DNA of 9,910 nt from Bacteroidota bacterium (GCA_018825925.1 JAHKAT010000255.1:1-9910), one strand, 5' to 3'. Shown: positions 1 to 6,266, counted from the first letter of the stretch. The notes: a model not told the origin generated them from the letters alone. Translations and numbers: made by a program.

Positions 1-478
1 CATTTTCAATCAATGGCACCCACATTGGACATGCGTGTTCTGTTATCTGAAGTTCAGGAGAGAATTTTTTAAGCTCCAAAGAGTAGGAACCTGACAATAC
101 AGTGCCTGGTGTTGCTAATATACCGACATGTTTTGATTTTGAAAGAGAACCCAAGTATTCCGTGCTTGGTCGAATAACACCCAAAACTCGTCTAGCAGGA
201 TCGTAATCGGGCAAGTCATATAACTGAATGTTTCTTAATGCCTTCGCAGAAGCTGTATTGCAAGCCAAAATCACCAAATGGCATCCTCTATCAAACAATT
301 CAAAAACCGCTTGTTTAGTAAATTCATAAACCACCTCAAAAGATCTTGTTCCGTAGGGTGTTCGAGCATTATCTCCCAAATAGAGATAATCATTCTCTGG
401 CATTTTAGCGGCCAATTCTTTTAAAATAGTTAGTCCACCATAGCCTGAATCAAAAACACCAATTGGTCCTGCTTTCAT
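1..478 (-). CDS. murI: Glutamate racemase, N-terminal part (cut by window edge)
   Basis: MurI interconverts L- and D-glutamate in the cytoplasm, supplying D-Glu for peptidoglycan precursors. The frame is open from an ATG at 476-478 down to base 1, giving 159 codons and no stop, so the C-terminal part lies outside the window. Family motifs are clear: FDSGYGGLT at residues 9-17, with the active-site Asp10; GDNARTPYGTRS at 35-46; ACNTASA at 72-78, with the first catalytic Cys73; VIRP at 101-104; and ACPMWVPLIE at 149-158. The second catalytic Cys of the family would lie beyond the edge. The gene follows the second ompH in the same direction, but a hairpin terminator lies in the 71-bp gap, so it is probably only partly co-transcribed. 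I saw no convincing promoter in the gap. Identity is nearly certain. Confidence 0.95.
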   Translation of the reverse strand, partial: MKAGPIGVFDSGYGGLTILKELAAKMPENDYLYLGDNARTPYGTRSFEVVYEFTKQAVFELFDRGCHLVILACNTASAKALRNIQLYDLPDYDPARRVLGVIRPSTEYLGSLSKSKHVGILATPGTVLSGSYSLELKKFSPELQITEHACPMWVPLIEN

Positions 479-502
479 TTGATAATTGAAAGGTGAAAAT
501 AC

Positions 503-532
503 AAAAAAGGGTGATTAAAAAACCACCCTTTT
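503..532 (-). terminator. Rho-independent terminator after the ompH pair
   Basis: A 12-bp stem (arms 505-516 and 521-532) closes a 4-nt loop. Read on the minus strand, one pair is a G-U wobble and the rest are Watson-Crick, and a run of six T follows (508-503). Read on the plus strand the wobble becomes an A-C mismatch, which suggests the structure serves minus-strand transcription. It sits 18 bp past the stop of the second ompH gene and 25 bp before the murI start. Confidence 0.8.
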
Positions 533-549
533 GTTGAAATAAATTCTAT

Positions 550-1062
550 TTACTTAGCTTCTTCTTTATCTAAGCGCAGTAATTCGATTAGAACTTCTGC
601 AGTAAGATCGATACCACCTGCAAAATAAAGGGTTACCGTTTCGTCAATAACGTATGATAACTTCTTTCGATCAGCAACTATTTTCACTGAGCGTTGCACT
701 CTATCCAAAATTGGCGTATTCAAATCCTGACTTACCGCTTGCAATTCGCGGGTCAACGTTTGCTCACGTTCTTGTAAAGCATTTTGTTTTCTCACCAATT
801 TCTCTTCCTCTATTTGTTGGATTACAGGAGACATTGTAGGTTGATCTTTTTGGTACTTTGCGTAAGCTTTCTCCAAATCAATTTGCATTTCTTCCAATTC
901 TTTGGTTCCTGCAAATTCAAAATCTTTCAATTTTTTAATCGCTTCTTTACGAGATGGAAGTGTATCCAACAATTTTTGTGAATTCACGTGTCCAAATTTC
1001 TGTTGAGCCATTGATGCTCCTGCACTTAATACAACCAATAAGGTTAATAATAATCTTCTCAT
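550..1062 (-). CDS. OmpH/Skp-family periplasmic chaperone (second copy)
   Basis: Skp/OmpH proteins are periplasmic holdases that bind unfolded outer-membrane proteins and deliver them to BamA. This one has 170 residues, the usual family size. It opens with a signal peptide (MRRLLLTLLVVLSAGASMA, likely cleaved near residue 19-20), followed by the typical first strand KFGHVNSQKLLDTLP (22-36). A long charged stretch at about 38-112 should form the coiled-coil tentacles. A C-terminal part (about 125-165, with SYVIDETVTLYFAGGIDLT) returns to the body domain. The start ATG lies 20 bp after the stop of the first ompH copy, so the two are co-transcribed. No Shine-Dalgarno box is visible, as is usual for Bacteroidota. 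It differs substantially from its neighbour, so the duplication is old. The family call is firm; specific clients are unknown. Confidence 0.9.
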   Translation of the reverse strand: MRRLLLTLLVVLSAGASMAQQKFGHVNSQKLLDTLPSRKEAIKKLKDFEFAGTKELEEMQIDLEKAYAKYQKDQPTMSPVIQQIEEEKLVRKQNALQEREQTLTRELQAVSQDLNTPILDRVQRSVKIVADRKKLSYVIDETVTLYFAGGIDLTAEVLIELLRLDKEEAK

Positions 1063-1082
1063 TTTTTAGGGTTTATTTTAAA

Positions 1083-1592
1083 TTATTTGATGTCCAATTC
1101 TTTTAAAACTTCATCAGAGATGTCGTATTTACTGTCTGCGTATATCAAATTACTTTGGTTCGCTTTATCAAAAACAAAGGTGTAATTTCTCTTCGAAGCC
1201 ACTGTCTGCATTGCACTATAGACTTTGTCTTGAATGGGTTTGATTAATTCCTGACGTTTCTGAAAATAATCTCCCTTTACACCGAAGCGTGTTTTTTGCA
1301 TTTCCAACGCTTCGTTTTCGAGTTTTTGAATTTCTTCTTCTCTCTTTTTTCTTTCTTCGGAAGGAAGTAATACCTCCTCTCTTGCAAAATTATCTTTTTT
1401 TGACTTTAAAACGGTATATCGTTCTTCAATCTCTTGTGTCCAACGTTCGGCCAACTTATCGAGTTTTTCTTTTGCTTGACCATATTCAGGCATTTTATTC
1501 AAAATGAAATCCGAGTCGATGTACCCATACTTCTGACTATAGGCAAAGCCTGTGCCAAAAATAAATAGAACTAGAAAAAAAAGATGTTTCAT
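1083..1592 (-). CDS. OmpH/Skp-family periplasmic chaperone (first copy)
   Basis: This 169-residue protein has the Skp/OmpH layout. A signal peptide covers residues 1-19 (hydrophobic core FFLVLFIFGTGF, then AYSQ). It is followed by KYGYIDSDFILNKMPEY (21-37), the conserved YxDSxxIL-type opening of Bacteroidota members. A Lys/Glu-rich coiled coil runs from about 38 to 115, and the C-terminal body contains YTFVFDKANQSNLIYAD (137-153). The expected role is to hold outer-membrane proteins soluble in the periplasm before BamA inserts them. It follows bamA after 47 bp and precedes a second ompH copy by 20 bp, an arrangement typical of Flavobacteriales. A weak promoter-like element lies in the bamA-ompH gap, so the pair might also be transcribed separately from bamA. 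Confidence 0.92.
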   Translation of the reverse strand: MKHLFFLVLFIFGTGFAYSQKYGYIDSDFILNKMPEYGQAKEKLDKLAERWTQEIEERYTVLKSKKDNFAREEVLLPSEERKKREEEIQKLENEALEMQKTRFGVKGDYFQKRQELIKPIQDKVYSAMQTVASKRNYTFVFDKANQSNLIYADSKYDISDEVLKELDIK

Positions 1593-1618
1593 GCTGTTTT
1601 CGATTTGTTCTGCAACGG

Positions 1619-1626
1619 CGAATATA
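1619..1626 (-). promoter_or_regulatory. Possible -7 promoter element before the ompH pair
   Basis: On the minus strand this reads TATATTCG, one mismatch from the Bacteroidota -7 consensus TAnnTTTG, and it lies 26 bp upstream of the ompH start codon. I found no TTG-type -33 box at the usual spacing. It may be an internal promoter that raises chaperone expression relative to bamA, but a chance match is quite possible. Confidence 0.3.
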
Positions 1627-1639
1627 GATAATTATTATT

Positions 1640-4231
1640 TTACAGTTCTCCCAAATTCATACCAATTGTAAAGGTAAGTTTTGGATAATATCCTTTTTGT
1701 GAAATAGATTGGTTTTCTGAACCATTGGCAAAACCTTGACCCCAGTAATCAATTTTATCAAAACCAAAACCATAATCCAAACCTAGCATACCAAACGCTG
1801 GCAAGAAAACACGAATACCAACACCCGCTGCTCTTTTCACATTGAAAGGATCAAACTCCTTGATGGATGGGAAGGTATTTCCAGCTTCGGCAAAGGCCAT
1901 TGCAAAAAATGTCGCTTGCGGATTCAAAGAAATTGGATAACGTAATTCTAAGGTATACTTAGCAATTAATGGATTTCCTCCTCGTGTCGACAAACTATTG
2001 TCTTCATATCCTCTCAAAGCAATAATTTCTTGTCCACCTATTTGTGAAATACCTGTTAAACCAGAACCTCCAAGGGTAAATCGGTCAAAGGGTGTGATTC
2101 CTTTTGCTTCGGTGTATGCACCCATTAAACCAAAACCAATTCTCGGTGACAAAACCAATTTTTTATCTTTCGAAAGTGGCAAATACCAAGCTCCGGTAAA
2201 CTTTAATTTATAATATTCTAAATATTTGTATCGTTCCTGAGCCGATTGGGCAGCGTAATTAACTCCTGTTTCGAAGTAAGAATATGGTAAAGTAGATTTT
2301 GCTGTAAATGTCAAACTTGAACCCGACTGCGGATAAATTGGAGCTGAAATAGAGTTTCTTTGCAACACATATTTCAGCGATATATCATTGGCAATACCAT
2401 TGGTGAATAATACCCCAAATCGCGTGTCATTTGTTACGTTGTACTTTTGAAATCCTAGCTCATAATATGCAGTAAAAAAGTCATCCGGAAGCTTTTTACG
2501 TCGACCAAAACCAACACCCGCTCCTCCAATCGTTGTACCACTAAAATCAGGATTGGTTTTTAGCATACCATTTTGAGAAAGTAAGGTATAGGTGGAAAAC
2601 AAAGTCAATGAATTCGGCTTTTTACCTCCCAACCATGGTTCCGTAAATGAAGCATTGAAACTTTGATAGAATCTACCGTTGGTTTGACCACGAACAGAGA
2701 AACGTTGTCCGTCACCTGAAGGCAAAGGTTGCCAAGCAGATTTTTTAAAGAAGTTTTTGGTTGAAAAATTATTGAAGGTCAAACCGAGTGTACCAATCAC
2801 TGAACCTCGTCCGTTTTGACCAACACCACCATAACCACCAGAAAGTTCAACTTGATCGGATGATTTTTCCTCAACAACATATTCGATATCCACAGTTCCA
2901 TCAGCAGGATTTGGCAAAGGATTTACTTGGAATGCTTGTTCATTAAAATACCCCAACTGCGCCAATTCACGTTGTGTTCGAATGATGTCGTTTCTACTAA
3001 AAAGATCCCCTGGTTTGGTTCTGATTTCACGGCGAATTACATATTCATTCGTCTTGGTATTTCCTTTAATGATAATGTTTTTAACACGTGCTTCTTTTCC
3101 CTCGATAATTCGCATCTCGTAATTGATCCGGTTGTCGGTAACATTCATTTCAACTGGCGTAATTTGGAAGAACAAATAACCTCTGTCCATATACAAAGAG
3201 GTAATATCACGACCGTCTACTGATTGAAACAAGCGTTGCTCTAACAAACCCTTATCGTAAACATCGCCATTTTTTATTCCTAAAATGGTATCCAAATAGG
3301 AGGAGCGATATTTTGTGTTTCCTATCCACGTAATATCTCCGAAAAAGTACTTTTCACCTTCTTCAATTTTCAGTTGAACCACTAAGTTTTGTGGATCGAT
3401 CAAGAAAAATGTATCCAAAGAAAAGCTTGCATCTCTTAATCCTATGGCGTTAAACTTGTCTAATACAGCTTTTTTATCTCGATCAAAAGCTGCGGTGGAA
3501 AACTTTGACCGTTTAAAAATTCGCAATGGCCCCTTTTCTTTGGTATCCTTCATGGCCATCTTTAATTTAAAATCAGAAATACTTTCATTTCCTTCGATCA
3601 CAACTTCTTGAATCTTAACTTTCTCACCTGTATTGATGGTGATTTCAAAAACCTCCGAATTATTCATTAGAGTATCGATAGTCCGTTTTATGTCTACATC
3701 AACAGAGTAAAACCCTTTTTCACGGAAATAACCACGGATTTTTGATTCAGTTGAAAAAACTAAATTTTCAGTAATGGTTCTACCGGCGTACAAATTGATT
3801 TCTTCACGCACCTTATCCGCTTCTCTCTTTTTTATTCCAATAAACTTAAAACGCGACAATTTTGGTCGAGGCTCCACAGTAATCACAAGGTACAACACCC
3901 CCGCAATTTCTTTTTCAGCAGCAATAGAAATACTAGAGAACAATTCTTCTTTATACAGATTTTTAAGAGCTGTGGTAATTTGGTCGCCTGGAATTTTAAT
4001 ACTTTGCCCTTGTCTTAATCCAGCAATGAGTTTAATGGCTTGGTGGTCGAAATTATCAGCACCAACAATACGTATCGGTCCAAGTTCATAGTCCTTGGGT
4101 GTTCGATAATCGATGAAAAATTCTTCCCCTACGGTTATAGGACCATTTGTTGATAGTGTATCTTCTTGGGAAAAGAGATTCGTCAGATTCAGCAGAATGA
4201 CAACTGCGAAAGCAGCATTTAATATCTTCAT
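1640..4231 (-). CDS. bamA: Outer membrane protein assembly factor BamA (Omp85)
   Basis: BamA is the central insertase that folds beta-barrel proteins into the outer membrane. The 863-residue product starts with a signal peptide (1-21, hydrophobic core LNAAFAVVILLNL, then SQ). Five POTRA repeats follow at about 50-121, 124-204, 205-292, 296-378 and 381-456. The C-terminal Omp85 barrel runs from about 460 to 863, and its hallmark loop-6 motif appears as LRGY at 739-742. The chain ends in NLGEL rather than a terminal Phe. The start is fixed by the ATGA overlap with the uppS stop codon (4 bp shared), which implies translational coupling. Two OmpH chaperones follow. It is longer than the E. coli protein (about 810 residues), which is normal for this phylum. 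All hallmark regions are intact. Confidence 0.96.
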   Translation of the reverse strand: MKILNAAFAVVILLNLTNLFSQEDTLSTNGPITVGEEFFIDYRTPKDYELGPIRIVGADNFDHQAIKLIAGLRQGQSIKIPGDQITTALKNLYKEELFSSISIAAEKEIAGVLYLVITVEPRPKLSRFKFIGIKKREADKVREEINLYAGRTITENLVFSTESKIRGYFREKGFYSVDVDIKRTIDTLMNNSEVFEITINTGEKVKIQEVVIEGNESISDFKLKMAMKDTKEKGPLRIFKRSKFSTAAFDRDKKAVLDKFNAIGLRDASFSLDTFFLIDPQNLVVQLKIEEGEKYFFGDITWIGNTKYRSSYLDTILGIKNGDVYDKGLLEQRLFQSVDGRDITSLYMDRGYLFFQITPVEMNVTDNRINYEMRIIEGKEARVKNIIIKGNTKTNEYVIRREIRTKPGDLFSRNDIIRTQRELAQLGYFNEQAFQVNPLPNPADGTVDIEYVVEEKSSDQVELSGGYGGVGQNGRGSVIGTLGLTFNNFSTKNFFKKSAWQPLPSGDGQRFSVRGQTNGRFYQSFNASFTEPWLGGKKPNSLTLFSTYTLLSQNGMLKTNPDFSGTTIGGAGVGFGRRKKLPDDFFTAYYELGFQKYNVTNDTRFGVLFTNGIANDISLKYVLQRNSISAPIYPQSGSSLTFTAKSTLPYSYFETGVNYAAQSAQERYKYLEYYKLKFTGAWYLPLSKDKKLVLSPRIGFGLMGAYTEAKGITPFDRFTLGGSGLTGISQIGGQEIIALRGYEDNSLSTRGGNPLIAKYTLELRYPISLNPQATFFAMAFAEAGNTFPSIKEFDPFNVKRAAGVGIRVFLPAFGMLGLDYGFGFDKIDYWGQGFANGSENQSISQKGYYPKLTFTIGMNLGEL

Positions 4232-4977
4232 AAGGATTTGGTAATTTGTTCAGACACCATTCCGAATCTTCGTTCGCGTGATTGGTAGTCTAAAACCGCC
4301 TTGTATAAATCTTCTTGTGTGAAATCGGGCCACAACACTGGAGTAAAGTGCAATTCACAGTAGGCAATTTGCCAAAGTAAAAAGTTAGAAATCCGGTGTT
4401 CGCCACTTGTTCTTATCAATAGTTCAGGATCTGAAATCCCTTTAGTTGTAAGATGATCACTTATTAAATCATCTGTAATTTCGTTTTCTGTATAAATACC
4501 GTCTTTTACTTCTTTGGCTATTTTCTTAACCGCATTTTTTATTTCCCAACGGGAAGAATAATTCAAGGCAAGTATCAAATCTAGGTTTTCATAATTTTTG
4601 GTTTGCTCCATCGCCTCTTGCAATTCATTTCTGCAAGCTTCTGGTAAACCTTCTATATCACCAATTGCTCTTAAACGGACTTTGTTCTCGTGTAGTTTCG
4701 GTAATTCGCCAGAAATAGTTTTCACCAATAAATCCATCAAACCGTCCACTTCTTCTTTCGGGCGATTCCAGTTTTCAGTGCTAAATGCATAAAGTGTCAA
4801 ATGCTTTAAATTCAATTCTTTAGCCGCCTTTAAAACATTGCGAACAGATTCTACTCCAAAGTTATGTCCATACAAGCGCATGTGCCCCTGTTTCTTGGCC
4901 CAGCGTCCGTTTCCATCCATAATAATAGCAATATGTTTGGGCGTATTTTGTCGATCTATTTTATCTAGTAAACTCAT
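4228..4977 (-). CDS. uppS: Isoprenyl transferase (undecaprenyl-diphosphate synthase)
   Basis: UppS extends farnesyl diphosphate with isopentenyl diphosphate units in cis to make undecaprenyl diphosphate, the lipid carrier for peptidoglycan and surface glycans. The 249-residue length is typical. The N-terminal signature HIAIIMDGNGRWA spans 15-27 and contains the catalytic Asp21. Further conserved blocks are LTLYAFSTENWNRP (60-73), LALNYSSRWEI (136-146) and the C-terminal signature RTSGEHRISNFLLWQ (189-203). The gene is first in the envelope operon: its TGA stop overlaps the bamA start. A promoter-like element lies about 20 bp upstream of the ATG. Upstream of that are 237 bp without genes and then the repeat cluster. 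Confidence 0.97.
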   Translation of the reverse strand: MSLLDKIDRQNTPKHIAIIMDGNGRWAKKQGHMRLYGHNFGVESVRNVLKAAKELNLKHLTLYAFSTENWNRPKEEVDGLMDLLVKTISGELPKLHENKVRLRAIGDIEGLPEACRNELQEAMEQTKNYENLDLILALNYSSRWEIKNAVKKIAKEVKDGIYTENEITDDLISDHLTTKGISDPELLIRTSGEHRISNFLLWQIAYCELHFTPVLWPDFTQEDLYKAVLDYQSRERRFGMVSEQITKSL

Positions 4978-5214
4978 TGTATTTTAAGACGGCGACGAAG
5001 ATAACTAATCCCAAGCACTTACGAAATTGTTTGCGCCACCTTAACACGAATTAACGAAAAAGAAGGTACTTTATTTTGGATGGCCAAATCCGACTGAGAT
5101 TTGAGCTTGACTAGTCCTAAATAAACGATACAGATTATTAAGTGTATCATCCTAAAAAAGTTTACAGTTTTTCATATTTACACAGTTTAGGGCAAGGCAA
5201 GACTTGATTTCTAC
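4978..5214. other. Gene-free gap between uppS and the repeat cluster
   Basis: Apart from the promoter candidate near 4996-5026, I see no coding frame here. Two weak dyads are present: CAAATC/GATTTG and GATACA/TGTATC with loops of 7 and 10 nt. Neither has a T-run, so neither looks like a terminator. The last bases (about 5186-5214, TTAGGG...AGACTTGATTTCTAC) look like a decayed copy of the C-rich repeat end plus its linker, so the repeat cluster probably begins there. Confidence 0.5.
4996..5026 (-). promoter_or_regulatory. Probable promoter of the uppS-bamA-ompH operon
   Basis: On the minus strand, TATCTTCG (5003-4996) matches the Bacteroidota -7 consensus TAnnTTTG at all but one position. A TTTC (5026-5023), close to the -33 box TTTG, lies 19 bp upstream, which is the usual spacing. 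The distance to the uppS ATG (18 bp from the -7 box) would give a very short leader. Confidence 0.5.
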
Positions 5215-5360
5215 TTCCCCCTTTGGAAGGGGACCGAGGGGGAGGTTGAATACAATTCAAGCATGTTCATGATTTTTCTATCTGCTAAAATAAGAGAATG
5301 ATGCAGCTGGTTTTCAATCTAAATTAGCCTCCCCCTTAATCCCCCTCCTTAGGGGGAGAC
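5215..5360. repeat. Repeat unit 1 (H1, spacer, H2)
   Basis: H1 is at 5215-5247, the spacer at 5248-5327 and H2 at 5328-5360. The spacer starts with a TTGAA-TACAA-TTCAA dyad, carries CATG-TT-CATG, and ends in TCTAAATTAG. It differs from unit 2 at only a few positions across 80 bp, so the spacer is part of the repeated element and not unique filler. Confidence 0.88.
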
Positions 5361-5371
5361 TTCATTTCTAC

Positions 5372-5517
5372 TTCCCCCTTTGGAGGGGGACCGAGGGGGA
5401 GGTTGAATACAATTCAAGTATGTTCATGATTTTTCTATCTGCTAAAATAAGAGGGTGATACAGCTGGTTTTCAATCTAAATCAACCTCCCCCTTAATCCC
5501 CCTCCTTAGGGGGAGAC
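5372..5517. repeat. Repeat unit 2 (H1, spacer, H2)
   Basis: H1 is at 5372-5404, with a perfect 7-bp hairpin at 5373-5390. The spacer is at 5405-5484 and H2 at 5485-5517, with its hairpin at 5497-5514. The TAA stop and last seven codons of the adjacent DUF559 gene lie inside this H2 copy. Confidence 0.88.
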
Positions 5518-5888
5518 TTGATTTCTGCTTCCTTCAAACAATAAATAGCATGTCGAATTTGATTTTCAACATTGTCTATATTGTTTAGAACCATACCTTC
5601 TGAAAATCGAACAACATGGAAACCAAGCTCTGTTAGAATATTTTGTCTTTTAGCATCATATTCACCTTTGTTGGAATGTGAATTCCCATCGATTTCAATA
5701 ATTAAACCAATTTCAGCGGCAAAAAAATCAACGATAAAATAGTGAATTGGCCGTTGTCTTTTAAATTTTATGCCCATCTGATTTCTTGACAACAATGCCT
5801 TCCAAATGTATTTTTCAGCCCGCGAAACACTTTCGTTTCTCAATTCATGAGCAAATTTTCTCAAATTAGAATTATAGTGGTTAAACAT
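5493..5888 (-). CDS. DUF559 / Vsr-like endonuclease-domain protein
   Basis: The protein has 131 residues, the usual size for free-standing DUF559 proteins, which belong to the PD-(D/E)XK nuclease superfamily near the very-short-patch repair enzymes. An N-terminal helical part (about 8-35: NLRKFAHELRNE, SRAEKYIWKALLS) leads into FKRQRPIHYFIVDF (42-55), with candidate metal-binding Asp54. LIIEIDGNSH (62-71) supplies Glu65 and Asp67, and YDAKRQNILTELGFHVVRFS (77-96) completes the fold. All expected acidic residues are present, so it looks intact. Cellular role and substrate are not established for the family. It is the only gene inside a cluster of G/C-run hairpin repeats, and its last 12 residues (EAEIKSPPKEGD) are encoded by repeat and linker sequence. 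There is no convincing promoter or Shine-Dalgarno box. Gene and repeats together look like one accessory module, possibly mobile, between housekeeping operons. Confidence 0.85.
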   Translation of the reverse strand: MFNHYNSNLRKFAHELRNESVSRAEKYIWKALLSRNQMGIKFKRQRPIHYFIVDFFAAEIGLIIEIDGNSHSNKGEYDAKRQNILTELGFHVVRFSEGMVLNNIDNVENQIRHAIYCLKEAEIKSPPKEGD

Positions 5889-5923
5889 ACCCTTTTGATT
5901 TGGTATCTATTAAGTTAACAGTT

Positions 5924-6191
5924 ACTGAGGGGATTTCAAAAAATAATCTTAATTATCCTCCCCCTTAATCCCCCTCCTAAGGGGGAGACTTCATTTCTGC
6001 TTCCCCTTTTGGAGGGGGACCGAGGGGGAGGTTGAATACAATTCAAGTATGTTCATGATTTTTCTTCCTTCAAAAACAAGAGAATGATACAGCTGGTTTT
6101 TCAATCTAAATTAGCCTCCCCCTTAATCCCCATTCTTAGGGGGAGACTTGATTTCTACTTCCCCCTTTGGAGGGGGACCGAGGGGGAGGTT
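5924..6191. repeat. G/C-run hairpin repeat array, copy set upstream of the DUF559 gene
   Basis: In order: a decayed H1/spacer remnant (about 5924-5956), H2 (5957-5989), linker (5990-6000), H1 (6001-6033), an 81-bp spacer (6034-6114), a diverged H2 (6115-6147), linker (6148-6158) and a terminal H1 (6159-6191). Like elements are 158 bp apart. The right edge is sharp: sequence homology stops right after GGAGGTT at 6191. The spacer matches units 1 and 2 except for a changed block around 6064-6080. The H2 at 6115 has CCATTC where the others have CCCTCC, which weakens its hairpin. Confidence 0.88.
6001..6147. repeat. Repeat unit 3 (H1, spacer, H2)
   Basis: The unit has the same layout as units 1 and 2. 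The H1 hairpin at 6001-6033 has one C-to-T change in the left arm. The spacer has CTTCCTTCAAAAAC where units 1 and 2 have CTATCTGCTAAAAT. The H2 at 6115-6147 is the most diverged copy. This suggests the unit is older or was patched by recombination. Confidence 0.85.
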
Positions 6192-6217
6192 ATTCTTCGT
6201 CCCTAGTAGCACAAAGC

Positions 6218-6246
6218 AAAAAAGGCCGACAAATGCCGACCTTTTT
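6218..6246 (-). terminator. Rho-independent terminator of atpDC
   Basis: A 12-bp stem (arms 6246-6235 and 6230-6219 as read on the minus strand) closes an AUUU loop and is followed by six T (6223-6218). Two of the pairs are G-U wobbles on the minus strand and would be A-C mismatches on the plus strand, so the structure is tuned to minus-strand transcription. It begins 20 bp past the atpC stop. Confidence 0.88.
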
Positions 6247-6266
6247 AAAAATTATATATTCGCTTT

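Larger units (their letters stand above)
5186..5532. repeat. G/C-run hairpin repeat array, copy set downstream of the DUF559 gene
   Basis: Two full tandem units with a 157-bp period. Each unit is a 33-bp element 'H1' (5215-5247; 5372-5404), an 80-bp conserved spacer, a 33-bp element 'H2' (5328-5360; 5485-5517) and an 11-bp linker of the form TTSATTTCTRC. H1 contains the hairpin TCCCCCT-TTGG-AGGGGGA, and H2 the hairpin TCCCCCT-CCTT-AGGGGGA. The inner arm AGGGGGAGG of H1 is a perfect reverse complement of CCTCCCCCT in H2, so each unit can fold as hairpin, long stem with an 80-nt loop, hairpin. The left end carries a decayed H2 end plus linker. The right end (H2 plus linker, 5485-5532) runs into the 3' end of the DUF559 coding region. 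The hairpin of the first H1 has one mismatch. Confidence 0.9.
5889..6266. other. Gene-free gap between the DUF559 gene and atpC
   Basis: This stretch holds the second repeat set (about 5924-6191) and the atpDC terminator (6218-6246). About 35 bp of AT-rich sequence directly upstream of the DUF559 start shows no TAnnTTTG-type promoter. A plus-strand frame that opens at 6148 consists of a repeat followed by antisense atpC and is not considered a gene. Confidence 0.6.

Noticed and set aside
3774..4091. 105-codon plus-strand frame opposite bamA
   Set aside because: It lies fully antisense to the POTRA region of a clear bamA gene and has no recognisable motif, so it is a shadow of the coding strand.
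5116..5146. GATACA/TGTATC dyad as terminator or operator
   Set aside because: The stem is only 6 bp of mostly A/T with a 10-nt loop and no T-tract, and it is not close to a promoter box.
5186..6191. CRISPR array as explanation for the regular repeats
   Set aside because: The 80-bp spacers are nearly identical to each other rather than unique, the repeats come in inverted pairs with a 157-bp period, and no cas genes are present.
5186..6191. Classical insertion sequence with transposase
   Set aside because: No transposase, DDE or Y1/HUH motif is encoded, and no target-site duplication is visible at the two edges; only a nuclease-family gene is present.
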